A DNA stretch of 16,199 bases from Isotricha intestinalis. Lineage: Eukaryota > Ciliophora > Litostomatea > Vestibuliferida > Isotrichidae. This document shows, in pieces, positions 1 to 9,900 of the stretch. The notes below the pieces were generated by a model. The model was not told the DNA's origin. It ran no database searches and saw only the letters and a list, made by a program, of their open reading frames with translations. The stretch covers positions 1-16,199 of the forward strand of contig JAJJLU010000087.1 in assembly GCA_023807065.1 (NCBI GenBank), given 5' to 3'. Each line of letters begins with the position of its first letter. Within the stretch, counting starts at the first letter, position 1. A program made the translations under genes and the position numbers.

Positions 1-24
1 CCCAATCCCCAATCCCCAATCCCC
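1..24. repeat. Left telomere, C-rich strand, AATCCCC repeats
   Basis: The window begins CCC followed by three perfect AATCCCC units and then passes into unique A-rich sequence. Together with the complementary GGGGATT repeats at the other end in the opposite orientation, this marks the left end of a linear chromosome. Only about 3.5 units are present; the true telomere may be longer and trimmed in the assembly. The seven-base unit is not the six-base Tetrahymena type. From memory it resembles the repeat of rumen litostome ciliates. Confidence 0.95.
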
Positions 25-1879
25 AAAATTAAAGATAAAAATAGAAATGTTAAAAGTTCCAAAAAATTAATATAAACAAAAATTAAATATCAAATATTTA
101 TAATACAATTAAAAAAAGATTTTGTTTTTTTCATCAAACTATTAAAAAATGTAATATGAAGATGAAGATTGAAAAAGAAAGAAGCAAAAATAATAGCTAA
201 AATAGCCCAAATTATTAATGTAGATTTGCATTTTTTAAATTTACATATACACTGTCTTTTGAATCAAAAGGAGAAAAAGAATTATACCGTAAATTAGCTA
301 ATATTCAAATCAAATTATATTATAATAGTAAAAGAATTAAATATACTATTTATTTTCCTTATCAAAATAATGTAAATGAACTTTGGATTCTGAAAAAGAA
401 AATTTCTATCTTAGAAAATTCTATTTTATTCAAAAACATAATAATGAAGATTTTTCTACTTTATATAAAAAATCTGAAATTTGAAATATCACTTTATGAA
501 ATAAAAGTTCATTTGAAATAATTAATAAAAATAAAAAGTCTATTTCTTAAATGTAGATTTATTAAAAAAATAAAGAGGATTTTTTATAAATAAGATAAAT
601 AAGTATGGTATTTAATACCTTTTTTCTTCTTATTTTTTGTTCTTTAAATTAAGTAAATTTAAATATCATTCAACATTTTGTTTTTTTTTCATTTATTAAT
701 TTTACCTTACTCTTAATCAGATTTTTTTTGATAAAAAATTATAATAATTTTTTCAAATTAAGATTATTCATACATTTAGTTTAAATTTTCTAAATAACTA
801 TAAATGTAAAATCTTTAATGTAAATTATTATAATTATATTTTGTATATTAGAAATAATGTTTTTAATTTTAATAAAATCTTTGTTTAAAATGATTTTAAA
901 AATGAATTCTGCATTTGAATTAAAGGCAATGAATCAATTACCGATAATTTAATTTAATGTATTTGGAAAAGCTGTTTTGATTCTATTAACTAATGCCTTT
1001 TTTGTATATCTTTTATTATTTTAAAGAATTGGATTTCATCAATTTAATTTTTGTGGTATTATATTCTTTAAACTTTTTAATTCTCAAAAAAAAATTATTT
1101 TTATTGTTCTAAATAATAAAAAACTCAAATATATTTAATAATAATATCTTTAAAATAAAAATTTTTAAATAAAAAATATAATTCATCTTTTAATTGATTT
1201 CAATATGGACAGTTATCATTTGGATATCCCTTCTGAATAATATTGGGAATATACTTTATACATGAGGCTCTATTCTGACATGAATTTCTGAAAATTGAAT
1301 TAATTTCAATATTTTAATAATCAAAAAAAACATATATATTATTTTAAGATTATATATGGGAGTGCCCCTTGATTTAGACTACCATCCCTCCTTTATACAA
1401 AAGGGGGATTAACAAACTGGTATATGAAATAAAATATTTTGATAATAGATTAAGATTCAATTCATTTTAAATATTTTTTTTTATTAAAAAAATATAGTGA
1501 TGATATGAGTTTTACTCTTGATGATAAAAATAAATAAAAGAAGATAAAATATAATAAATATTTTTAAAAAAATAAAATTAAAAAAGAAAATATATAATTA
1601 AAGAAACAATAAAAACATTAATTAGCTTAATAAACTAAGTAAATCCTACAAATCACTATTACTTTTATAAAAACATTAAATAAAATAATAATAACATTCA
1701 ATTTAATTTAAAAAAATAAAAATCAAAAAAAAAAACTATTTTGTAAAATCAAATTTCAAATTTAACTTAATCAATCAAATTCCAAAAAATATTTAAAACA
1801 TGATTAAAAACCCTAATTTAAATATCCTAAATTATTAATGAAAGAAAAAGAATAAAAAAAAAACATCTTCTCATAAATT
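25..1879. other. Left subtelomeric and intergenic A+T-rich sequence, mostly without genes
   Basis: No intact gene is supported here. The stretch lies between the left telomere and the 3' end of the minus-strand Rab7 gene. It contains one coding-like relic (about 184-558, listed separately) and a small G+C-richer patch near 1358-1420 with the arms CCCCTT (1365-1370) and AAGGGG (1401-1406), which could pair across a 30-nt loop. The rest is homopolymer-rich A/T sequence with stops in every frame. The part next to 1879 must contain the Rab7 3' UTR and polyadenylation site, which I cannot place. Confidence 0.6.
184..558 (+). pseudogene. Frameshifted coding-like relic near the left telomere
   Basis: One frame is open without a stop from 219 to 518 (stop TAA at 519-521), about 100 codons. 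That is long for noncoding DNA this rich in A+T. Its first half (to about 383) has balanced, protein-like codon content (Ser, Glu, Lys, Tyr, Leu, Gln), while the second half turns into a Lys/Ile/Leu string. From 386 the protein-like content moves to another frame, which reads on to a TGA at 482-484, passes a second TGA and ends at a TAA near 547. A third frame looks coding-like before about 250. No Met starts the open frame and no GT-AG intron joins the frames cleanly. The best reading is a decayed gene fragment; an assembly indel or an unrecognised multi-exon gene is possible. I do not recognise the product. Confidence 0.35.
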
Positions 1880-2741
1880 TTAACAACAACCAGTTTTATC
1901 TACTGCTCCTCCTGTTTGATTATTAAGAACAATAGGTTTAGTAGGGATAAATCTAAATGAAAAATAAATTAAATAAAATCTTACATTTCATCTTCTTTAG
2001 AATTTCTTTTAAAAGCCAATCTTGCAATTTCCTCAAAAGCTTTATCAACATTAGTTTTTTCTTTAGCAGAAGTTTCAAAATAAGGCATATGAGATTTAGT
2101 TTCGCAATATTGTTTAATTTTACTATCTTGAACTTTTCTTTCATTTTCTTTATCACATTTATTCCCTAATAAAACAAAAGGAAAATTATCTGGATCTTTT
2201 GGATTTAATTGATTTAAAAATTCTTGTCTCCAAGTATCAATAGTTTCAAAAGATTTCATATCAGTTAAATCACATACTAATACACAACACTCTGAATTAC
2301 GATAAAATGAAGCACCCATTGCATGAAATTTTTCTTGTCCTGCTGTATCCCATAACTATAAAAGTTTATTATATATTTTTTATGAAAAAAAATATATGTA
2401 TAATATATATTCTTTTGATAGAATATTTAATTTATATACATATATTTTTTTATATTGGTTTAAGTAATTTTTATTTATTTTTTTACTTGTAATTGGACTA
2501 CACTTCCATCAATTGTTATTTCTTTTGTTAAAAAATCTGCTCCAATTGTTGATTTGTATTGCATTGAAAATTGTTGTTTTACATATCTAATTTTTTATGG
2601 ATTAATTTGATTTTTACTGATTTAATAATGATGTTTTTCCAACACTATATTTTTAAATATGGTTTCTCATTTATTTTTTTTATCTTACCCTGCGTCTCCT
2701 AGGATTATTACTTTCAATAAATATTTCTTTCTTGAAGACAT
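1880..2741 (-). CDS. RAB7: Rab7-type small GTPase, five exons, 207 aa
   Basis: This is a late-endosome/lysosome (and phagosome) trafficking GTPase. On the minus strand the exons are 2741-2689, 2644-2618, 2586-2487, 2355-1985 and 1952-1880 (53, 27, 100, 371 and 73 nt; 208 codons including TAA). The introns are 2688-2645, 2617-2587, 2486-2356 and 1984-1953, all GT-AG. The spliced protein has the P-loop GDAGVGKTS (15-23), effector threonine T40 in TIGADF, WDTAGQE (62-68, catalytic Q67), NKCD (125-128), ETSAK (154-158) and a C-terminal GCC for double geranylgeranylation. Its length equals human Rab7 (207 aa) and the motif positions match residue for residue, with the Rab7-like blocks FETSAKE, NFPFVLLGNK and DFLTKE. 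The 339-nt open frame inside exon 4 is only the middle of the gene. Exon junctions were placed by hand from splice signals and family alignment, with no transcript evidence. The start is the only Met in frame before the conserved core. The exact position of the last junction could shift by one or two bases. Confidence 0.93.
2386..2451. repeat. 17-bp inverted repeat inside Rab7 intron 3
   Basis: The arms at 2386-2402 (A7 followed by TATATGTATA) and 2435-2451 (TATACATATA followed by T7) are perfect reverse complements separated by 32 nt. They lie inside the only long intron (131 nt) of the Rab7 gene; the other three introns are 31-44 nt. In the transcript this would fold into a hairpin that shortens the effective distance between the splice sites. 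The arms are almost purely A/T, so chance formation cannot be dismissed. Confidence 0.7.
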
Positions 2742-3622
2742 GATTTTTTTATATAAAAATTTTTTGTTTTTTTATTTTTATATATTTTTTTATTTTGGAA
2801 GAGATTTTTTTATTTTGATTTATTTAATTTTTTTATTTTTTTTTCTTTTAAAGGATTTTTTTGAGTATATTCTTTTTGAATTTGGATATTTTGTAATTAA
2901 AAAATAATTCAAAAATATTTAATTTTTTATTTATTTATTTACTTTGGAATATTAAAATTAAATTTTGAAGTTATTTTAAAGGTAAATTTGAAGATTAAAG
3001 GAATTTTGAATAGATAATGAAGAAAAAAATATAAAAATCTCTAAAATAATACTATAATAATTATCTTAATCGAATTTAAATACATTTTAATATATGATTT
3101 TAATGAAATAAATTTTTATGAGGAGTTTATATTATATTTGATATTATAAATTATTTTTTAGGTTTAATTAATAATTTAAAATGGAAAAAATCAAGTGATC
3201 ATACAATTTTTTCATTGATATTTATTCCTTTTCACTCAAAAATAAATAATATTTATGAAAATTTTTCTAAATATTATCTTTGATTTTAATTATGAATTAA
3301 AGAAGGGAAAAAACAAAATGCTCTTTTGTAACATTAAAAATATGTTAAAATTGGTTATTTATTGAATTCAATAAAAAATAAAAAAAATCAAAATTAAAAT
3401 TTTATTTTATTCAAAATGATAGTAACACAAATCTCAATTGAAAAATTAAAAATTATTAAAAAATTCTTTTTCGAAAATAATTTTTGCCATAAAATTCAAT
3501 AAAAAAATAATTAATTAATTTTTATCTCAAAGAAAAAAAATAATATCTGCAAATAAATAAAGAAAAATCTTATTTGGACATTTATATAATAATAATTAGG
3601 TCAAAAAATCTTAAATAAAAAA
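2742..3622. promoter_or_regulatory. Divergent upstream region shared by Rab7 and the PWWP-domain gene
   Basis: This 881-bp gap separates two start codons that point away from each other, so it must hold both promoters. About 150 bp next to the Rab7 ATG (2742-2880) is strongly T-rich on the plus strand, which makes it an A-rich leader on the Rab7 sense strand. The 80 bp before the PWWP gene ATG are likewise A-rich on its own sense strand. This fits A-rich 5' leaders in ciliates. I see no recognisable TATA-type element that stands out from the background, and no open frame with protein-like content. Confidence 0.5.
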
Positions 3623-5092
3623 ATGGTTTCAAAGTTAGAAGAAAACTTTCAGAAAGGAGAAATTGTTTGGGTAAAAATGAAAGAAAATTCTTATTGGCCT
3701 GGACAAATAAAGAAAATATTAAAAGATAATAATTCACAGAATCAAAAAAAACTTTATCAAATAAATTTAATCAATCAATCTTCAAATGCAAATTTTCCTT
3801 TATCAAAGATTGAAAAATTTGAAGAAAAAGTAGAAAAAGTTGCAAAAACAAAAAAACAAAATTTATTGAATGCAATTGAAAAAGCAAAAAAAATGATTGA
3901 AGAAAATAAAAATTCTATTGTTGAAAGTGATTTTGAAGAAAATGGATTTTTAAATAATTCTGATTCAAATTTATTTTCAAATTTTTCTACAAATGAAAAA
4001 AATTCTGAAAGGGAAAATGAATCTTTTGTTGGTAAAAAAAGTAAAAGAAACCTAGATAAGAAATTAAAAAAAAATAAAGGAATTAATACAATTAATAATT
4101 GTAATAATATTTGTTCAAACCCTAAAAATATTAACATTAATATTAATAATAATGTCACTGACAGTGACAACGATACTGTCATCAATAATTTCAATTCAAA
4201 TCAAGAAATCAAAAAAACAGAAAAAGAAAATATGAATGAAAATTTTGAAGAACAAATAAATGAAGAAGAAAGCTTAAATGAAGATAAAATTAAAAATTAT
4301 ATTGATAATTTATTAAAACTTCAAATTGAAATACCAAATTCAAATGTTCAAAATTTAATGTTAAATGAATTAAATAAATTACATCAAGATTTTAAATTAT
4401 CTAATAATAATAATAATATTTACTCTTTAACAAAAGATATTATTCCTGTCCTTAATTCTCTATTGTATAATAAATATGAAGATATTGTTAATAAAAGTTC
4501 TGAAATTATTTCTGATATTATTCAAAAAATTATTGAAGAAGTTTTTAATTTAGAAAATAAAGAATTAAATCAATTAAATGAAGTTTTAAATAATATCAAC
4601 ATTGATGATTTTCATGAAGATATTTTATTAGTTTTATCTCAGAGACCTACAAAAAAAAAAATAAGTAGAAATTTAAAAAAAAAAAATCAAAAAAATTTAA
4701 GAAAATTAAGTAATCTGAGTTTTTCTAAAGATAATAAGAATGAAATTGAAAATAAAAACTTTCATTTTATCAATGAAATTTTCAATAAATATCTAAATGA
4801 GGATAATTCAAAGGATTTAAATATATTAATTAAGAATTTTTATGAAAATGATTATAATAAAAATCATTGTTTTGATATTAAAGTCTCAATTATTAGAAAA
4901 CAATTTTGTATCAAAATGTTTAAAGTTTTGAAAACAATTCTTAGAAATAAAAGTAAAGAAGATATCAAAAAATTCTTAATTTTTTTAGAATATAAAATCA
5001 GATGTGAAGATTCTTCTTTTGGGAAAAAATATCATAAAATAATAAAAATATTGTTCAATAAAGTAAAGGAAAAAATAAAACAAAATAAATAA
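3623..5092 (+). CDS. PWWP-domain protein with TFIIS-type helical domains, 489 aa
   Basis: This is probably a chromatin reader linked to transcription elongation, acting in the macronucleus. Residues 11-90 look like a PWWP domain: GEIVWVKM at 13-20, the core SYWPG at 23-27, then a strand/helix region ending in a lysine-rich helix; PWWP domains bind methylated histone H3 and DNA. Residues 100-220 are acidic and Asn-rich, with runs of Asn and a basic patch at 139-152. Residues 224-305 form a helical segment resembling the TFIIS N-terminal (LW)/LEDGF IBD fold. Residues 344-361 are strongly basic, a likely nuclear localisation signal. Residues 420-482 resemble the TFIIS central domain: a 'RKQ...L..VL' helix, KEDI, then GKKYHKII and LFNKVK. 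The protein ends there, without the zinc ribbon of true TFIIS. An in-frame TAA at 3593-3595 precedes the ATG, and the PWWP core starts within 12 residues, which supports this start. No introns are seen. The PWWP call is firm; the two helical domains are inferred by eye. Confidence 0.85.
   Translation: MVSKLEENFQKGEIVWVKMKENSYWPGQIKKILKDNNSQNQKKLYQINLINQSSNANFPLSKIEKFEEKVEKVAKTKKQNLLNAIEKAKKMIEENKNSIVESDFEENGFLNNSDSNLFSNFSTNEKNSERENESFVGKKSKRNLDKKLKKNKGINTINNCNNICSNPKNINININNNVTDSDNDTVINNFNSNQEIKKTEKENMNENFEEQINEEESLNEDKIKNYIDNLLKLQIEIPNSNVQNLMLNELNKLHQDFKLSNNNNNIYSLTKDIIPVLNSLLYNKYEDIVNKSSEIISDIIQKIIEEVFNLENKELNQLNEVLNNINIDDFHEDILLVLSQRPTKKKISRNLKKKNQKNLRKLSNLSFSKDNKNEIENKNFHFINEIFNKYLNEDNSKDLNILIKNFYENDYNKNHCFDIKVSIIRKQFCIKMFKVLKTILRNKSKEDIKKFLIFLEYKIRCEDSSFGKKYHKIIKILFNKVKEKIKQNK
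4154..4168. repeat. Perfect 7+1+7 palindrome within the PWWP-domain gene
   Basis: GTCACTG, A, CAGTGAC is a perfect dyad. It is followed closely by ACTGTC (4175-4180), which can also pair with GACAGT (4160-4165). The stretch encodes part of a short acidic Ser/Asp motif (around residues 178-187) inside the Asn-rich linker, and it is noticeably richer in G+C than its surroundings. It may be nothing more than the codons of the acidic motif. Confidence 0.5.
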
Positions 5093-6914
5093 TATTATTA
5101 TTAAAAAAATTATTTTATAAATTGTTTTAATTAATCTGTATAAAACTTTAAATTAAATAAAAAAATTTTTTCAAAGTTTTGTTGTTTAATAGAGTAAAAT
5201 ATTTAAAATTAATCTTAATTGAATATTTTATTTTTACAATCTCCCAAATTACAAAAGCACCAAAAGCTTATTTTCATGTGACAACAAATGAATAATATAT
5301 TTAATTATTTAATTATAGGAATGTATTTAACTTAATAATCTTTTACATTTCCATTGTATTTTTTTTGTATGTTTTTATGAATAAATCATTTAAACGGATT
5401 AATACTTTAATCTTTTGCAAGAAAAAATGTTAGAACTTTGACATTGGAATTAAAAAGTTAATACATTTAAAACAATTTTTTGTACTTTTGTTTAGGTTCA
5501 TTAAGGAATATTATTGTTCTTCAGTTTTTTTCAATGATAAACAAAACAATCTTGATAATTTGGGGCATAATAAATAATTAAATTATTATAATAATTTCAA
5601 TTTTCTTTGTTCTTTTTGAAAATAAAGGAACTGTGAAAAAGAAAAATGGAATTTAAAATATGATTTAAAAACAAGAATAAATCAATATTATAATTGATTT
5701 ATTTGAATTAAATCTTTAAATTTTTAAATAAAGTAGTCAAAATTTAAATTTAAATTTATTGTCAAATGAATCAAACAAAAAATCAATAAATTATTTTGAA
5801 TTATTAAGTAGAAGAGGAACTTATCCAAATGTTTTGTAATTGAGAAATAAATTTAATAGAAATTATACCCCATAATATAAATAAAAATTTCCTTGAAAAA
5901 TTTGATAAAAGATTAGGTATCATATTTAATAATATAAATATATTAGCTTAAACATTTTGAATAATTTGGAAAAAGGTGTAATTGACTGTTATTATTCAGA
6001 TAAAAAAACATTGAAAGGAACTATTGTAATAAATGAATAAAATGTGAAAATTGTTCAATAAGTTTTTCTTTAATGAATAATGAAGAAAATTTATTTTATA
6101 AAAAAATTTAAAAATGAAAAAAATTTCCTGAAAAAAGTAGGAAGCTCATTGAGAGTCAAACATTGATAAAAAAATGGTAAGTTAGATAGTTTTTTTCTGT
6201 ATGCAAAATAAGGTTTATATTTATAAAATAAAATTTGATTAATTACATGATTTTGTGGTTAAATTTGGTGAGATAAGAAAAGTATTTATATAATTGAAAA
6301 AGTTTTTGATTGCATTTTTAAGTTTATCAAAATTTTGTGGATGGAAAATATTATGTTTAATTGAATAGAAAGAATATTTAACCAAGAAAATATCAATCAT
6401 TTAAAAATCCCTTATATTAATTTAAAATTTCAAAAAAGATGATTATATTATGGTATATAATTAGATGCCTTAAAAAATAATGGTTGGAGAAAAAAAGTTT
6501 TATTAATATTAATTCATGTTCATTAAAAAAATATGAATAAGAGAAAAATTTAGATTATTTTTAAGTTTTTGTCTAATTTAGTTAAACAAGAAGTGAAAGA
6601 GGAAAATATTTTAATATTATAAAATGCACAATTATTAAATATTAATGAACAAAAAATTTATAACTTATATATTTTTCTTAACTATTCCACAATATTCTTA
6701 TCTTATTAATTTAAAGATAAAAATTAATAATTTTCATTCGGATTATTTAAAATCTATATATCTTTATTATATTTTTTGATATTCTTATTTAAATTATAAT
6801 AACTGAGAAAATTTAACTATACATTATTAACAATGTAATATAAATAATTAAATTAGATAATTTATAAAAAAGGTAGAATTCGAGAATAAATTGATATTAT
6901 AGCCAAAAATCTAA
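5093..6914. other. Gap between convergent genes, no supported gene
   Basis: These 1.8 kb lie between the 3' ends of the PWWP-domain gene (plus) and the TmcB-like gene (minus), so both terminators and 3' UTRs fall here. Stops occur in every frame at about the density expected for such A+T-rich DNA. A few short open runs look protein-like, such as about 36 codons ending at a TAA near 5840, and another around 5940-6040 that reads VIDCYYSDKK. They do not join into a frame or match a family I know. They could be remnants of an old gene or chance. A run of alternating AAATTT occurs at about 5742-5760. I see no tRNA, repeat array or mobile element. Confidence 0.55.
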
Positions 6915-9900
6915 TCAATAACTAATACATTTTAAAATAATAAGTAACTTATCCAAATTTTTATTTATTTTTTCAATTTTATCTATAATTCTATTTTTAA
7001 TTATAAAAAAATATAAAACCTCCAAAAAAATATTTCCTAATAAAAAAAGTAATAAAATATAAAAGTGTGAATTAGTTTCACTATCTAAATGATTAAAATA
7101 AAAGTTTCCTAAAAATACTTTTAAAGGCCTATATAATTCCAGAGATTTAAGAGTAACAGAATATAATTCTGATGGAATGTAATGAGGAATATGCTCTTCA
7201 TTTTGATAATTTATGACTAATAATTTCATTAAAGCATAAGTCAAATCTTCTAAGAATAACTCTTCATTTTTATATCTTAAAGAAGGAACTGTATTACAAA
7301 ATTTGATTAATATTTGTTCATAATCAAGTTCAGTATGTTCTTTAAAAATTCTTGAAAATCTTTCATCATTAATATCAGAAAATAAAGTCGAACAATCCAT
7401 AGAAATTATATTATTTGAATCTCTAAATGAATTTTCCAATTCTTTTAAACTTTTTTCTTTTTCCATTGTATATTGAATAATATTTAATAGATCAACAAAA
7501 GCGTTGTCCCCATTATCATTTGTTTTATTATTATAAAATGCCCATAATGTTTTATAAAATGCATTTCCTGGAATTTTAACAAATTGATATAATTGAATGA
7601 TTCCTAATTCTAAAAAATATTGCAAACAAGAACAAGAAGTCATTTCTATTATTTTACATATATTAAATAAATTTGTAAAACTATTCTTCGAAATTATTAA
7701 AAATATAACACTATATATCACATAAATTACTACTAAAATAATTAAAATATATATTAAAGGATTAATTATAAAAGATAAATCATAATGTTTTTCTTTAATG
7801 ATTTTAATTTCATAATCCTCTTCTTTATTATTTGATGAAGATGAATTATTGTTTTGAGGTTTTTTATGAGTTTGAATTTTCATTTTTTCACCTAGCTTTT
7901 TCACTAATTTTAAAGGATTTTGTTTATAAAATTTAAATAAAACCGATATAATTTGTATTTTTTTATTTATTATTTCAACATTTTCCTCATTTTTTAATAA
8001 AATTTCCATATATCTTAATTTATTATTCACAAATATTTTAAATGCTCTAAAAAAATAAAAACAAATTGCCATAATACAGATGTTTGAGAAAATTAAAACA
8101 AAAATAAAAACGATTAAAATATTTTTATTATTTTGAATTTTTTTATTTACTTTTCCTTCAATTGTTTCTTGTAAGCTGTAAAAGTGATTTGAATAATCTA
8201 AATAACTAATCATAATTTCATAAATATAAATTTGAGTTTTTCCTAATTCTTCTAAACCATCATTATTAACTATATTTAATGGTTTAAAATCGTCATCAAC
8301 AATTATAGGGTAAATTTTAGCTGTTTGAAAATCTTCTGAATTAGATGTTACAATTAATTTATTAATAAAACTTCCCATTAAATAACTAAAAGTTTCATCT
8401 GATGTTTTATCATTTTTTAAAATATTATTTTCAAAAGTTAAATGGATTTCTCCTTTTTTTGAAGTTAAATATTTTCTTATTTCCTCATCATCAGATTCTG
8501 CAACTTTATCTTTTAAAATTTTAAATCTATCACTTAAAAAAGATATTTTTAATTGATGTTCATATTGATTAAAAGTATAAATTTCAGGAAATTTAATATC
8601 ATTCAAATAATTTTCCATCTCATGAACACATTGTTCTCCATTATTTTTAACATAACACAATAAAGAATAATAACCTAGCATTGTATTTAAAATTAACATA
8701 TTAAAAGTATATACAGTTTTATAAAAAGAAATTTGTTCTAAAAGTTGATCATTTAAATAATTTTCATAAACTAAAGCAAAAATAGCAAGAATAATTACTA
8801 ATATATTAAAAATAATAATTATTATATTATTATTATTTTGTTGCTTATTAGAATTATTTCTTTTTTTATTAGTTAATCCTAAAGCTAAAACATCAATTCC
8901 TCTAGGAACAGAAGAAACCGAATTATTATCCATACCATTTATAACCGAAGATACAATATTTTGAGTTGAAATTAAATTCAAATTTTCGTCAATGTCCCAA
9001 TCCCTTACACTTGTTTCTTTATATGTTTTTTTATTTTTAACTTGTTTAATAGTATATATTTTATATTCTTTTTGAAAAGTCGTTTCATCATCTACAACTG
9101 AAAAAATATTTATAAATTGATATGTCATATGGTGTAAATTAGTATTTTCTAGTTTTTTAATCTCTTTTATTAAAGGTGATAAAATATCTAATTCATCTTT
9201 TCCACATATATTAAGTAATTTATTTGCCATATTATTTAAATACTTTAAATAAGAATTTAAATGAAAAATATAATTTTGAGAATGAGAAAGAAATGAATTT
9301 AAATTGATATTACTTTGAAATTTTTCTAAAATATCAATAAAATCTTGATTAATAAAAAGTAAACTTTGGAAATTTTTACTTGTTAAAATTATATTTTCTT
9401 GGTAAGAAGAAAGATCTCTTTCTGTAATTAATAAAGGTTCATTTCCTAATTGATAATAACCATCTAAATAAGCTATATCTTTTTTTATTTTTGGATATAT
9501 TTTATAAACATAAATAAATTGTTTTAAATTTTGATCACTATCCCAAATAAAAAATCTAAACATTTGTCCTCCAATAGTCTTTTCTTGACTATCATAATCA
9601 TAATAAAAATTTTTTTTGGCTATATGAATAAATTGAGAAGGAAACATTGAATCTATTTTTTTATCCCATAAAAAATTTAATTCTTTTCCTATTTTTATTA
9701 TCCTAGTTCTCATACTTTTTAAATCAACTAAAATTTTCAAATGTTGTTCCGAATGATATTGTTTATCTAACATTTCTTCATATATAGCAAATTCTTCATT
9801 AATTAATAAAATTGAAGTTGAGTCTTTTGTTATCCCTATATTTAATAATCCTTCTAATATTACTCTAAATATAATTCTTTGATAATCATCTTTATATGAT

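Noticed and set aside
361..424. A 43-nt GT-AG intron (372 to 414) that might join the two halves of the left relic
   Set aside because: Removing it leads to a stop within a few codons in the tested phase, so it does not repair the frame.
1953..2169. Two overlapping open frames of about 70 codons, one on each strand
   Set aside because: They overlap the real Rab7 exons 4 and 5 and its last intron in other frames and have Lys/Ile/Phe-rich, non-protein-like content.
1981..2319. Single-exon reading of the Rab gene starting at an internal Met
   Set aside because: It lacks the P-loop, the WDTAGQE motif and the prenylation tail, all of which are recovered by four GT-AG introns.
2307..2907. Two plus-strand frames of 61 and 82 codons rich in Phe, Ile and Tyr
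   Set aside because: They run antisense to the Rab7 exons, introns and T-rich leader; the composition only reflects T-rich DNA.
3775..4194. A 139-codon minus-strand frame inside the PWWP-domain gene
   Set aside because: It is the mirror of a Lys/Glu/Asn-coding stretch, giving a Phe/Leu/Ser string; the plus-strand gene carries recognisable domains.
5380..6800. A long plus-strand frame that looks protein-like if TAA and TAG are read as glutamine
   Set aside because: The number of stops is about what random DNA of this composition gives, and the four real genes use TAA as a stop and CAA for Gln, so a reassigned code is not supported.
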